64,000 bases of DNA from Bacteroidales bacterium. Its GTDB lineage: Bacteria; Bacteroidota; Bacteroidia; Bacteroidales; UBA932. Numbering within the stretch: the first letter of the stretch is position 1; every line of letters begins with the position of its first letter. The stretch is taken from positions 86,225-150,224 of the forward strand of contig JAKSKK010000001.1 in NCBI GenBank assembly GCA_024401745.1. The letters run 5' to 3'. This document shows positions 15,645 through 24,995 of this stretch, piece after piece. Below the pieces are notes generated by a model. It was not told where the DNA came from. It did no database searches and worked only from the letters and a program-made list of their open reading frames with translations. A program made the translations under genes and the position numbers.

Positions 15645-16603
15645 TAATTCAGATCGTATTGCTTCTTGTTGGTCTTGCCCTGATAGTGTTCGGTGCTGAC
15701 TGGCTCGTGGACGGAGCATCGGCAATAGCCAGAAAAGTTGGAATAAGTGAGTTTGTGATTGGACTGACTATCGTCGGCTTCGGCACTTCCTGCCCTGAGT
15801 TGGTGGTCAGTCTGACCGGCGCAATTGCCGGCAATGCCGACGTTTCCATAGGAAATGTTGTGGGCTCCAACATCTTCAACACCCTGCTGATCCTTGGCCT
15901 TACCGCACTCGTGATGCCTATAGGAATCACCCAGGACAACAAGAGAAGAGACATTCCCGTAACCCTTCTCATTACCTTCCTGCTCATAGCTCTGGGCATG
16001 GGAAAAGTGTTCGTGGGAGCAAGTGAGACTGATGGATTGTCAAGGGTGGAAGGCATTGTGTTCCTGATACTTTTCGCCGCTTATATGTTCATGTGCTTCA
16101 AGTTCGACAAGGGCTCTGACGAAAGTGACGATGATGCTAGAAAAATCAGCAGCATCTGGCTTGCTGTCCTTCTTGTTGCGGCCGGACTCTGCGGCCTCAT
16201 CTTCGGTGGTAAGATGTTCGTGAACTCTGCGACAGCCATAGCAAAGATGCTCGGCGTCAGCGACAAGTTCATCGCCATCACGGTGCTTGCCGGTGGTACC
16301 TCGCTTCCTGAACTTGCCACCTGCGTCGTGGCTGCGGCCAAGAAGAAGGGCCAGCTTGCGCTTGGCAACATACTCGGCTCCAACGTATTCAACATCCTGC
16401 TGATACTTGGCAGCTCTGCAGTAGTGACTCCCCTTTCATTCGCAGGAATGGACGTCGTGGACATGATAGTCCTCTTCGGCAGTGCCGTGCTCGTGTGGAT
16501 GAGTTCCTACACTTTCAAGAAAGACCGCATAGACCGCTACGAAGGTGCAATCTTCCTGCTGTGCTTCATTGGGTATTACGTATATCTTTTCTCCAAGCTA
16601 TAG
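15641..16603 (+). CDS. calcium/sodium antiporter, CaCA family (YrbG-like)
   Basis: Inner-membrane exchanger of 320 residues with about ten predicted transmembrane helices and the two inverted alpha-repeats that define the family: GFGTSCPELVVSL with GNVVGSNIFN in the first half, and AGGTSLPELATC with GNILGSNVFN in the second. The glutamates in these repeats bind Ca2+. A short acidic cytosolic loop (GSDESDDDAR) separates the halves. Translationally coupled to rlmD by a 4-base overlap; its 3' end overlaps the convergent sulfatase gene by 6 bases. Confidence 0.88.
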   Translation: MIIQIVLLLVGLALIVFGADWLVDGASAIARKVGISEFVIGLTIVGFGTSCPELVVSLTGAIAGNADVSIGNVVGSNIFNTLLILGLTALVMPIGITQDNKRRDIPVTLLITFLLIALGMGKVFVGASETDGLSRVEGIVFLILFAAYMFMCFKFDKGSDESDDDARKISSIWLAVLLVAAGLCGLIFGGKMFVNSATAIAKMLGVSDKFIAITVLAGGTSLPELATCVVAAAKKKGQLALGNILGSNVFNILLILGSSAVVTPLSFAGMDVVDMIVLFGSAVLVWMSSYTFKKDRIDRYEGAIFLLCFIGYYVYLFSKL

Positions 16604-18223
16604 AGTCTCCTCGATAGGGTCATCATAAAGCTCCTGCAGGCGCGAAAGTTCCTTGCGGAGCTTTTTTGTAATGCGCTCAGTCCCCTTCTGTCCGTAGATG
16701 TTGTGCATCTCCTCGGGGTCGTGCCTAAGGTCGAAGAGCTCCCATTCATCGATGTCGTTGTAGAAATGCATGAGCGACCACCCGTTCGTGCGTACGCCGT
16801 AATGGCGCCTTACGCTGTGCTCGGCGGGATACTCGTAATAATGGTAGTACAGAGACTTCCTCCACCCCCTGTCCTTGCCTTTCAGAAGGCTGAGATAGCT
16901 TTCACCCTGAATGTCGCCGGGGACATCGGCCCCTGCCAGCTCCAGAAATGTGGGCGCATGGTCGATGTTCTGCACGAAGCCATCGATGTCCTTGCCTCTC
17001 AATGCATTGCGCATGCAGTCCGGGGCTCTCACAAGCAGCGGTGTGCGGAAGCTTTCCTCATACATGAAACGCTTGTCGAAGTATCCGTGCTCACCCATGA
17101 AGAACCCTTGGTCCGAGGTGTATATGACGATGGTGTTCTCCAGCAGTCCGTGTTCCTTAAGATAATCGTATACTTTGCCGACGTTCCTGTCGATCGAGTG
17201 GATCACGCGGCAGTAGTCGTGCATGTACCGCTGGTATTTCCATTCCGAAAGAGCGTCGCCGCTGAGGTTGTCCTTCTTGAACTTCTCGATAATCGGCCCG
17301 TAGTAGGCGTCCCAGACCTCCTGCTGCTCCGCTGTCATCCTTCCCGGGCGGAACTCCCCGGTCTGCAGGTACATCCCCCTTCCGTATGATTCCAGGGCAG
17401 GATTCTCGGGAGTGTGTATCTCGTTCTCCTTGTCGGCCATCTTCAGGTCATAGACGACGTTCATGTCCTTGATGATGCTCATCTCCTGAATGCCGGCGGC
17501 CTCGCGCCCGGAATAGTCATCGTAGAAGTTATCGGGAAGAGGATAGGTGACATTGTCATAGAGCTCGAGGTCACACAGGTCAGGCATCCATGTGCGGTGC
17601 GGTGCCTTCTGGTGCAGGAACAGGCAGAAAGGCTTTGACTTGTCGCGGCCCTCGTCCAGCCACCTGAGCGCTATGTCGGTAGTGATGTTGGTGACGTATC
17701 CCTGCTCTACCCGCCTGCCGCCGGCACTGATGAATACAGGGTTGTAATAATCGCCCTGGCCGTCGACTATGTCCCAGTAGTCGAAGCCTGTGGGCTCGCT
17801 TACCAGGTGCCACTTGCCTACCATCGCGGTAGTGTAGCCTGCGTCGCGTAGAAGCTGCTGGACGGTCTGCTGGCTGCCGTCGAAGATGCCATGCTCGTTG
17901 TTGGTGAAGCCGTTCTTGTGCGAGTGCTTGCCCGTAAGCAGGCAGGCGCGCGAGGGGCCGCTCAGCGAATTCGCCACGAAGCTGTTGGTGAACCTTACGC
18001 CCTCTGTGGCGATGCGGTCTATGTTGGGAGTGTCGATGAATCGTCCGTCGTAGGCGCTGACGGTCTGATATGAGTGGTCGTCGCACATGATGTAGACGAT
18101 GTTGAGAGGCTTCTGCCCGTCATCGTCAGCGTTCTGCCCGGTGGAACAGGCGCATGGGAGCAGCGAAACCGAAGAGACGGCCGCTGTTCCTGTGATTTTC
18201 AGCAGCTTCTGGATCTTTGCCAT
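16598..18223 (-). CDS. arylsulfatase-type sulfatase, serine-type, lipoprotein
   Basis: A 541-residue family S1 sulfatase. The formylglycine motif is the serine type, SGPSR at residues 88-92, so maturation needs an anaerobic radical-SAM activase rather than the aerobic FGE; no such gene lies in this window. Metal ligands are visible at Asp48-Asp49 (IMCDDH) and in SDQGFFMGEHGYFDK; the C-terminus carries the usual HDPEEMHNIY segment. The N-terminus has a hydrophobic stretch with Cys24 and Cys26 near a lipobox (LLPC), suggesting lipid anchoring. The substrate is probably a sulfated glycan. It is the last gene of a three-gene unit with two barrel-like proteins (3-base gap). Confidence 0.85.
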   Translation of the reverse strand: MAKIQKLLKITGTAAVSSVSLLPCACSTGQNADDDGQKPLNIVYIMCDDHSYQTVSAYDGRFIDTPNIDRIATEGVRFTNSFVANSLSGPSRACLLTGKHSHKNGFTNNEHGIFDGSQQTVQQLLRDAGYTTAMVGKWHLVSEPTGFDYWDIVDGQGDYYNPVFISAGGRRVEQGYVTNITTDIALRWLDEGRDKSKPFCLFLHQKAPHRTWMPDLCDLELYDNVTYPLPDNFYDDYSGREAAGIQEMSIIKDMNVVYDLKMADKENEIHTPENPALESYGRGMYLQTGEFRPGRMTAEQQEVWDAYYGPIIEKFKKDNLSGDALSEWKYQRYMHDYCRVIHSIDRNVGKVYDYLKEHGLLENTIVIYTSDQGFFMGEHGYFDKRFMYEESFRTPLLVRAPDCMRNALRGKDIDGFVQNIDHAPTFLELAGADVPGDIQGESYLSLLKGKDRGWRKSLYYHYYEYPAEHSVRRHYGVRTNGWSLMHFYNDIDEWELFDLRHDPEEMHNIYGQKGTERITKKLRKELSRLQELYDDPIEETL

Positions 18224-18226
18224 AGT

Positions 18227-18835
18227 CTAGAAATTAAGGGCTATGCTAATGTTCAGCGAGTAGTAGCTGGCCTGGTCGAGCCTGATGCTGCTTTCAGGTA
18301 TCTTTCTTCCGGAGTCCGGGTCGACGATGTCGGGTCTGTCGAGGCTTGCTCTGGCACTGAACAGGAAATCAAGCGATACGGAGCGGCTCAGGGCCACATG
18401 GTATCCTGTGCCGGCCGAGAGCAGCGTGCAGATTTTGGATGGATTCCTGAGTTCCTTGAAGCCTACGCCACCGTCGAAGTAGCAGAGCATTCCGTCGCAG
18501 TCCATCTCCCTGAAATAGTATGTGCCCCTCATAGTGAGAGGTATGACCCTGAACCCCTCGGCGATGCCTGCCAGGCCAGTGTATGCGGCCACAGCTATGT
18601 GCGGGGTGATGTTCACGCCAAGGTCCGCAAGTATCTGGGCATTGCCTATGAAGGTCCAGCCGGCATGGTTCTCGTCGACCCTGTATCCTTCGCCGACGGT
18701 GTAGTTCTGGTGCTTGGCCGTGAACAGTGTGCCGCTGCTGCCCCACTCCACCCCGTACCTGATGAACGGCTGCGCAGCGTGAGACAGTGCGCAGGAGGCG
18801 AGCAGCAGAAGCGATATGACCATGAAACGACGCAT
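18227..18835 (-). CDS. predicted small outer-membrane beta-barrel protein
   Basis: A 202-residue exported protein with signal peptide (MRRFMVISLLLLASCALSHA) and alternating hydrophobic beta-strands ending in the aromatic SLNISIALNF, the usual terminus of an outer-membrane barrel. It resembles the OmpX/OmpA-barrel class only in general pattern; I do not recognise a named family. The Cys near the signal peptide could alternatively make it a lipoprotein. It lies 2 bases after its upstream neighbour and 3 bases before the sulfatase, so all three should be co-expressed. Confidence 0.55.
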   Translation of the reverse strand: MRRFMVISLLLLASCALSHAAQPFIRYGVEWGSSGTLFTAKHQNYTVGEGYRVDENHAGWTFIGNAQILADLGVNITPHIAVAAYTGLAGIAEGFRVIPLTMRGTYYFREMDCDGMLCYFDGGVGFKELRNPSKICTLLSAGTGYHVALSRSVSLDFLFSARASLDRPDIVDPDSGRKIPESSIRLDQASYYSLNISIALNF

Positions 18836-18837
18836 GC

Positions 18838-19413
18838 CTAGAACAGATATGAGATTATCAGCTGAGGGTACAGGGCACGGAAGATGCCGTTGAGATAGCA
18901 GGAGAGGTCCTGGTTGCCGTGGATCTCATCCTTTCGGATATGGCAGCCGAACTCTCCGGTGAAACGCAGATCGAGGCACAGGGATTCCCTGAACGTGAAC
19001 CTGCAGCCATAATTGCCGTCGAGCGCGCACATCAGGCCATAGTTCCTTCTCAGGATGGTTCCTCCCGGCTGTGCGAACAGGCCCTTCTCGAAGTCGTGTA
19101 CGAATCCGGCCGAGCATCCTGTACCCCAGTATAGGCTATACTTTACGCCGTTGCTCCCGTATTCTCTGTAGATGACATTGTGGCTGTATGAGAAGTGGCC
19201 GCCCGGCATGTTGCTTCTTCCGGTAGGCATGCCGTATATGTCCATTGTGGCCGTGTAGCTGTTGAAGCAGTTGTTCGGCCTTCTGTGCTCGAAGGTAGCG
19301 CCAATTCCCTTTATGGAGCTGTAGAGCCCGAAGGAATAATCCTGAGCCCCCGCCGTGAGCGTCATGGCCAGGCAGAGTATCAGCACAAGTACCTTCGAAT
19401 GCTTCATATACAT
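18838..19413 (-). CDS. hypothetical exported protein, barrel-like
   Basis: A 191-residue protein with a signal peptide ending near GAQ (about residue 24) and a mature part of aromatic, glycine-rich strands (for example GIGATFEHRR, YSLYWGTGCSAGF) that ends in PQLIISYLF, as outer-membrane barrels do. Several cysteines (at least eight) are unusual for a barrel and may form disulfides. A second in-frame ATG two codons downstream is an equally good start. First gene of the unit with the next barrel-like protein and the sulfatase. A TATATTGG word close to the start is an imperfect -7 box. Confidence 0.5.
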   Translation of the reverse strand: MYMKHSKVLVLILCLAMTLTAGAQDYSFGLYSSIKGIGATFEHRRPNNCFNSYTATMDIYGMPTGRSNMPGGHFSYSHNVIYREYGSNGVKYSLYWGTGCSAGFVHDFEKGLFAQPGGTILRRNYGLMCALDGNYGCRFTFRESLCLDLRFTGEFGCHIRKDEIHGNQDLSCYLNGIFRALYPQLIISYLF

Positions 19414-19551
19414 GGTACCAATATAGGAATTTCTTTGATTATTTCCTATGAAAACACTAACTTCGCGTTTGGAAGGAGCCGTTACAGGCTGTTTATAGAG
19501 TTTTTGACTCTATTATATTTAAATTATTGATTATAAGTAAATAAAACAAAA

Positions 19552-20865
19552 ATGTCAGATATGGTAACAAATTTGTTGACCCCTCTTCCGGAGCGTTTGA
19601 GGCCTAAAAACCTCTCTCAATACGTCGGTCAGAGGCATCTTGTCGGCAAGGGTTGCATACTTCGCAACATGATTGATTCCGGCAATCTGACTTCCTTCAT
19701 TCTATGGGGGCCTCCGGGTGTCGGAAAGACCACTCTTGCCCATATAATCGCCCAGACTCTCGACAGGGAGTTCTATACTTTGTCAGCCGTAAGTTCTGGC
19801 GTGAAGGACGTGCGTGAAGTTATCGATCTGGCAAAGAGAAAGAATCTCTTCACCACCTCAAAGGCTCCGATTCTTTTCATCGACGAGATCCATCGTTTCA
19901 ACAAGGCTCAGCAGGATGCGCTTCTTGGCGCCGTGGAAGACGGTACCGTCGTGCTCATAGGTGCGACGACCGAGAACCCGTCGTTCGAAGTCATTACTCC
20001 CCTTCTTTCAAGATGCCAGGTCTTCGTGCTCAAGAGCCTTGAAGTAGAGGACCTCAAGGTCCTTCTCGACCGTGCCCTTACCGAAGACGAATACCTAAAG
20101 ACTCTGGACATAAGGCTTAACGAGACAGAGGCGCTTTTCCGCCAGAGCGGAGGCGATGCCAGAAAGCTTCTGAACATATTGGAGATTGTCGTATCTTCTC
20201 AAACCAATGATGAAGATAACGGCCCCATAATCATTGACAATAAGCTTGTTACTGATTGTCTGCAAGAGAACATCGCAATCTATGACAAGGGAGGAGAAAT
20301 GCATTATGACATCATCTCCGCCTTCATAAAGAGCGTTCGTGGTTCCGACCCCAATGCGGCGGTCTATTGGATGGCGAGGATGCTTGACGGCGGGGAGGAT
20401 CCCCTGTTCATCGCACGCCGCCTCTGCATTCTTGCGGCAGAGGATGTTGGCCTTGCGAATCCCAATGCCCTGCTTCTTGCCAACGCTACATTCCAGATAG
20501 TTCATACCATAGGAATGCCTGAGGCCAGGATACCCCTTTCTGAATGTGCCATCTACCTCGCATCGAGCCCCAAGTCCAATTCAGCCTACATGGCCATTGG
20601 CGCGGCTTTGGAGGCTGCTTCGCAGGACAAGACAGCATCTGTGCCCCTGTACTTGAGGAACGCCCCCACCAAGCTTATGGATGAGCTCGGGTATTCTGAC
20701 GGATACAAGTACGCTCATGACTATCCAGGTCATTTCACTGACCTTGAATTCCTCCCTAGGGGCTTTGAAGGGCACGTGTTCTACGAGCCTCAGCCAAACA
20801 GGCATGAAGACACGCTCAAGGCCTATCTTCAGCAGTGCTGGCCAAAGTATTATACGAAGAAATAG
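19552..20865 (+). CDS. rarA: replication-associated recombination ATPase RarA (MgsA)
   Basis: AAA+ clamp-loader-like ATPase that acts at stalled replication forks. A 437-residue protein with RPKNLSQYVGQRHLVG at the N-terminus, Walker A GPPGVGKTT near residue 53, Walker B ILFIDEIHRFN near residue 107, sensor 1 GATTENPSFEV, and a C-terminal tetramerisation region with SSPKSNSAY and a closing YEPQPNRHEDTLKAYL-like tail. All are typical of the family. The gene stands alone, flanked by oppositely transcribed genes on both sides. Confidence 0.92.
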   Translation: MSDMVTNLLTPLPERLRPKNLSQYVGQRHLVGKGCILRNMIDSGNLTSFILWGPPGVGKTTLAHIIAQTLDREFYTLSAVSSGVKDVREVIDLAKRKNLFTTSKAPILFIDEIHRFNKAQQDALLGAVEDGTVVLIGATTENPSFEVITPLLSRCQVFVLKSLEVEDLKVLLDRALTEDEYLKTLDIRLNETEALFRQSGGDARKLLNILEIVVSSQTNDEDNGPIIIDNKLVTDCLQENIAIYDKGGEMHYDIISAFIKSVRGSDPNAAVYWMARMLDGGEDPLFIARRLCILAAEDVGLANPNALLLANATFQIVHTIGMPEARIPLSECAIYLASSPKSNSAYMAIGAALEAASQDKTASVPLYLRNAPTKLMDELGYSDGYKYAHDYPGHFTDLEFLPRGFEGHVFYEPQPNRHEDTLKAYLQQCWPKYYTKK

Positions 20866-20870
20866 AGAGT

Positions 20871-22154
20871 TCAGAGCTTCACGATACGGTAGTCCCAAGG
20901 GGCTGCCGATATTTGTATCGTCGCTTTATCTGAATACTTGTAAAATTCTGCAGGTAAGTTGATTGCCATATCTACTTCAGCGCTGCTGAAATTGCAGAAT
21001 ACAAGATATGCCTCCTCTTTTGTGAACCTGATGAAGGCGAAGTGGCTGGCATGGTCGAAGATGTCAGACTGGCAGTAGCCGAGGTCCCAGTTGAAGCCTT
21101 CCCTGAATGCCGGAAGCTTTGCGTAGTCGGCAATCTCCCTGTATCTGGCGAGGACTGCAGCATCGTCGCTCCGCATGCGTCCACCTTTCATGATGTGCCT
21201 GTAGAGCCTGCCGGCACGCTCGGGATTGCACCACTCGAATATCGATGTCCTTCCAAGGTAACCTTCCTTTGCGTCCTCCCCCACTTCCTGGCCGAAGTAG
21301 AGCATCCAGGCAGCATTGTTGAACAGTGCGCTGAATGCAAGTGCCGCCATGGCCTTGTGAGCAGAACCGCAGAACCATTCCGAGGCTATTCTCTGCTCGT
21401 CGTGATTCTCAAGGAAGTTGACCATCCTGTCCTGGTCAGGCCCCAGGCGCTGCCAGTTTGACGTGAGGTCCCATGCAGGCCTGCCATCGCACAGAATGCC
21501 GCGCAGGATGTCGTAGGATCCCGATTTGTCGTACAGATAGTCGAATCCGGCAACGTCCAGATACCGCCTGTAGTTGCCTGTGTCGTAGACCTCTGCAATG
21601 AAGCAGATGTCCTGCCTGAAAGCTTTGATCCTCCTCAGCAGAATGCCCAGAGCCTCGGCCGGAACAAGCTCCACCATGTCGCAGCGGAAGGCGTCGACTC
21701 CATTGCCTATCCAGAACCGGAGGACCTTCTCCATCTCGTCAATGGTCTCGGGGCGGCTCCAGTCAAGCTTCAGGGTGTCGGTCCAGTCATAGTCGCAATA
21801 GCTGTGGTGAGGCAGCGCGCCTTCGTAGTCCTTCGCAACATGGTTGGGGATGAAGTCGGTGCAGACCTTCATGCCCGCCGCATGGGTGCGGTCGGCCAGA
21901 TCCCTGAATTCGGCCATTCTGGAGGCCTCGCAGTCGGCAAGATAGGGATTGGTGTCAAACCAGTCGCTGATTGCGTAGGGAGAGCCGGGATTGCCCTTTA
22001 CAAAGTCTTTGCCGCTGGCATGTCGAGGTATTCCGGTGTACCAGACATAGTCCACGCCGAGCGACTTGAAATATTGGAGGGATTTGCTGTCAATGGCGCT
22101 GAAACGGCCATTTCCCCATAGTCGGGGCAATATCTGGTAGATGATTGTCTTCAT
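20871..22154 (-). CDS. GH13 alpha-amylase family glycosidase, cytosolic
   Basis: A 427-residue glycoside hydrolase without signal peptide. The alpha-amylase (beta/alpha)8 barrel motifs are present: TDFIPNHV (region I), DAFRCDMVE (region II, Asp nucleophile), FIAEVYD (region III, Glu acid/base) and FLENHDEQRIAS (region IV, Asp). A short C-terminal beta domain follows from about residue 345. Likely acts on alpha-glucan breakdown products inside the cell; the exact bond is unknown. It is the last gene of the pfp-trmH-tamL-GH13 unit, 1 base after tamL. Confidence 0.82.
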   Translation of the reverse strand: MKTIIYQILPRLWGNGRFSAIDSKSLQYFKSLGVDYVWYTGIPRHASGKDFVKGNPGSPYAISDWFDTNPYLADCEASRMAEFRDLADRTHAAGMKVCTDFIPNHVAKDYEGALPHHSYCDYDWTDTLKLDWSRPETIDEMEKVLRFWIGNGVDAFRCDMVELVPAEALGILLRRIKAFRQDICFIAEVYDTGNYRRYLDVAGFDYLYDKSGSYDILRGILCDGRPAWDLTSNWQRLGPDQDRMVNFLENHDEQRIASEWFCGSAHKAMAALAFSALFNNAAWMLYFGQEVGEDAKEGYLGRTSIFEWCNPERAGRLYRHIMKGGRMRSDDAAVLARYREIADYAKLPAFREGFNWDLGYCQSDIFDHASHFAFIRFTKEEAYLVFCNFSSAEVDMAINLPAEFYKYSDKATIQISAAPWDYRIVKL

Positions 22155-22155
22155 G

Positions 22156-24285
22156 CTAGAAAGGATAACCTACGCCCAGGTGGATGGCGAAACCGTCCCT
22201 GCGGAACCATTCCTCAGGTGCCAGCCAGGGCTCTTCCCTGCAAGGCTCGTATAGCTTCAGGCCGGTGTCGATTCGGAGCAGCATCGAGTTCCTGATGTTG
22301 AACCTAATGCCGAAGCCGCAGTCAGCCGCTATGGTCGACAGGATATTCTTGGTGCCGTAGTTCCATACGTTTCCGGCTTCAGCGAAGATCGCGCCTTCTA
22401 TGATGCTCACGACGGGGAATCTCAGCTCGGCATCGAACTCCATCTTCCAGTCACCGGTCTGAGACGGGATGGCGAAGTAGTCGCTGACGGTCGAAGCGCC
22501 GGGGCCGAGGGATCTGGCCTGCCAGCCTCGCATACTGTTCGCGCCGCCGCAGTAGAACTGCTTCTCGAAAGGCATCGCGGTGGAGTTTCCGTAAGCGCGT
22601 CCGGCACCGCCGGTGGCTCTGAGGGCAAGGGAGGTCTTCTCTCCGAGGAATATTGTTCTGCCGAGCGCGAGTTCAAGGCGCACGTACTGTGAATAAGGTA
22701 CGCCGAAGAGTAGATGGGCGTCGTCGTCCTCTCCCTGTGGCAGGGAGTGGTTGAACAGGCTGAGGAGGTTTCCGGCAATGTCGAAGTTCACCCTTTCGTA
22801 ATGATAGGATGACGTAGGAACGATTGCCGCGTTGGTGGTATGGTAGAGCACTCCGCCCATTCCAAGGTCGATATGGCTGCGGTATGAGTCTCTCAGCCAG
22901 GGATGCTCTGCCAGTACCCAGGCGAAGTCCTCAGTCAGGTTGTAGAGCTTCACATAGCTGATTTTCAGCGGGTTGACCTGGAAGAACATGTCGGTGCCCG
23001 ACTGCCAGGTATAGCCGTATGTGAGGGATGCGATATTCCTCGTGTACTCGGGCCTGTTCTGGTAATTGAACGAAGCCATGATCTCTGTCTGAGGGATGAC
23101 GGGACCGGGGAATATCTTGTATGGGAGGCCCAGGAACTGCGGGAGGGTCAGGGCTGCATTTGCACCGAATTCCGTGCTGCGCACATTGTCCCTTGCCCTG
23201 AACTGGAAGTTGCCGCTGAAGCCGAGGGTGAGCAGCTCTCCACCGTGGAATATGTTCTTGTGGTTCCAGGTAAGCTGCGGGGACACGCCTATCAGGCCCG
23301 TGGAGTTGGTGCTCATCTCGAGGTCGACCTTGACTCCCTGGAGCTTGGTGTCGCTCAGCACGATGTTGCAGTCCACGGTAGAAGAGTCGCGCGGCGTCAT
23401 CTGTATGGATATGCCGTTGAACAGCTTCAGCGAAGACAGTCTGCTGTATGTGGTGTTTACGATGGTTTCGCTGTAAGGCTCGCCCGGCTTGATCAGGTTG
23501 AGCTTGCGGAGGACGGCGTCGTTGAACTTGAGGTCGGCTGAGCGGGTGATCGATACGTTGCCGAAACTGTACTTGCGTATCGGGGTCGATTCGTTCTCGT
23601 TCTGCGAGCGGGTGTACTCCCTTATGGAATATGTGAGGCTGGTGAATCCGGGAGTCAGGGTGTCAGCCACGAAGAAGTAGTGGTTCTTGTTGAAACCGTA
23701 GAAGCCCTTCTCCCTGAGTGCGGCGGAGTTGCGGTCGCTCTCCTTGTCGAGCATGCTCTCGGAAAGGAAGTCGCCCTTGTGCACCAGGCTCTTCGGCATG
23801 TCGGCGTCGAAATCCTCGCGGAACTCCCCTGCCGGAACGTCGTATATGAGGCTGTCGATGGTGTAGCGCTTGCCGAGGGTCACGTTGTAGGTGACGGTGG
23901 CCAGCTTCTTCTTTGCAGAGGTCATCTCGGCCTCTACCTTGGAATCGTAGAAGCCCAGATAGTCCAGATGCTTGCGTATGTTCTCGACCGACTCAGGTAC
24001 CAGCGACGGGTTGTATATGACAGGAGCCGTGCCTATCTTCTCCCAGAGCTTGTCGAAGCCCTTGCCGCTGCCGTTGCTCCAGTTGTACACGCAGAGCATG
24101 GGGCCCCAGCCCTGTGCCGACTGCTTGATATAGGAGGTGACGTCGGACTCTGAACAGTCCGCATCAGGGTTAAGGATGTGTACGTCATTGTGCGCAAGCC
24201 TGTACTGATCTTCCTGCAGAATACGTGTAGTACTGCAGGAGGTGACAATAAGCAATGCGCTCAATATTAATACACTGCGTTTCAC
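22156..24285 (-). CDS. tamL: TamL-type outer-membrane assembly lipoprotein (BamA/TamA superfamily)
   Basis: A 709-residue outer-membrane protein: lipoprotein signal with LIVTSCSTTR (Cys17), N-terminal POTRA repeats (about 30-330), then a 16-strand Omp85 barrel with the characteristic FYCGGANSMRGWQARSLGPG segment near the C-terminal third and a final strand HLGVGYPF. The lipid-anchored form of TamA in Bacteroidota is TamL, which works with TamB in inserting outer-membrane proteins; no tamB is adjacent here. The start overlaps the stop of the TrmH-type gene by 4 bases. Confidence 0.82.
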   Translation of the reverse strand: MKRSVLILSALLIVTSCSTTRILQEDQYRLAHNDVHILNPDADCSESDVTSYIKQSAQGWGPMLCVYNWSNGSGKGFDKLWEKIGTAPVIYNPSLVPESVENIRKHLDYLGFYDSKVEAEMTSAKKKLATVTYNVTLGKRYTIDSLIYDVPAGEFREDFDADMPKSLVHKGDFLSESMLDKESDRNSAALREKGFYGFNKNHYFFVADTLTPGFTSLTYSIREYTRSQNENESTPIRKYSFGNVSITRSADLKFNDAVLRKLNLIKPGEPYSETIVNTTYSRLSSLKLFNGISIQMTPRDSSTVDCNIVLSDTKLQGVKVDLEMSTNSTGLIGVSPQLTWNHKNIFHGGELLTLGFSGNFQFRARDNVRSTEFGANAALTLPQFLGLPYKIFPGPVIPQTEIMASFNYQNRPEYTRNIASLTYGYTWQSGTDMFFQVNPLKISYVKLYNLTEDFAWVLAEHPWLRDSYRSHIDLGMGGVLYHTTNAAIVPTSSYHYERVNFDIAGNLLSLFNHSLPQGEDDDAHLLFGVPYSQYVRLELALGRTIFLGEKTSLALRATGGAGRAYGNSTAMPFEKQFYCGGANSMRGWQARSLGPGASTVSDYFAIPSQTGDWKMEFDAELRFPVVSIIEGAIFAEAGNVWNYGTKNILSTIAADCGFGIRFNIRNSMLLRIDTGLKLYEPCREEPWLAPEEWFRRDGFAIHLGVGYPF

Positions 24286-24983
24286 TTGCGCCTTGAGAAT
24301 TCTGAAAGTGTTATGGCTGTTGCTATGGCAACGTTCAGGGATTCGGCCCTGGATTCAGCGGACTTGGGGATAAGTATCCTCGAGCTCACTTCGGCTGCCG
24401 TCGCGGCGCTGATACCGTTCGATTCATTGCCCATTACAATGAGTCCGTCAGAGGACAGTCCGCAGCCGTAGATGTTCTCGCCGTCAAGGAATGTACCGTA
24501 GACCGGGCGTCCTGCCGCACGGAACTGGCGGCACAGGGCGGGTATGTCGGTGTACTGGGTCCTGACCCTGAATATTGCGCCCATGGAGGCCTGCACAACC
24601 TTGGGATTGTAGAACTCCACCGAATCTTCAGAAGCGAACACGGCCTTCACGCCGAACCAGTCTGCCATTCTGAGAATGGTTCCCATGTTGCCGGGGTCCC
24701 TTACGGAGTCGAGTGCAAGGAAGATACCGTCTCCGACGACGATAGGCTTGTCCTCAGGCTTTCTGATCACGGCGAGAACGGGGCTGGGGCTTGTCATCTG
24801 GGATATCTTCTTCATCGTTTCCTCCCCTATCTCATCCCGATAAAGGAGCTTAACAATCTCGAATCCCGACTCCTGAGCCTCGCGGACCATCTTCTCGCCC
24901 TCGACGGTGAATAAACCGTTCAAGTCCCTGAACTTCTTATCTTTCAGGGACTTGATCAGTTTGATGTCTACGTTGCCGTACAC
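24282..24983 (-). CDS. TrmH/SpoU family RNA 2'-O-methyltransferase
   Basis: A 233-residue SPOUT methyltransferase. The N-terminal part (1-90) is the RNA-binding substrate domain (FTVEGEKMVREA); the C-terminal knot has motif 1 LDSVRDPGNMGTILRMADWFG, motif 2 VMGNESNGIS and motif 3 ILIPKSAESRAESLNVAIA. It methylates a ribose in tRNA or rRNA; the site cannot be assigned. It sits 12 bases after pfp and overlaps tamL by 4 bases, an order seen commonly in Bacteroidales as far as I recall. Confidence 0.85.
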   Translation of the reverse strand: MYGNVDIKLIKSLKDKKFRDLNGLFTVEGEKMVREAQESGFEIVKLLYRDEIGEETMKKISQMTSPSPVLAVIRKPEDKPIVVGDGIFLALDSVRDPGNMGTILRMADWFGVKAVFASEDSVEFYNPKVVQASMGAIFRVRTQYTDIPALCRQFRAAGRPVYGTFLDGENIYGCGLSSDGLIVMGNESNGISAATAAEVSSRILIPKSAESRAESLNVAIATAITLSEFSRRK

Positions 24984-24995
24984 AGGGCAGCGGGA

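Noticed and set aside
16703-17389. 228-codon open frame antisense to the sulfatase
   Set aside because: Shadow of a GC-rich gene; no family match, no promoter and high Val/Leu runs typical of antisense frames.
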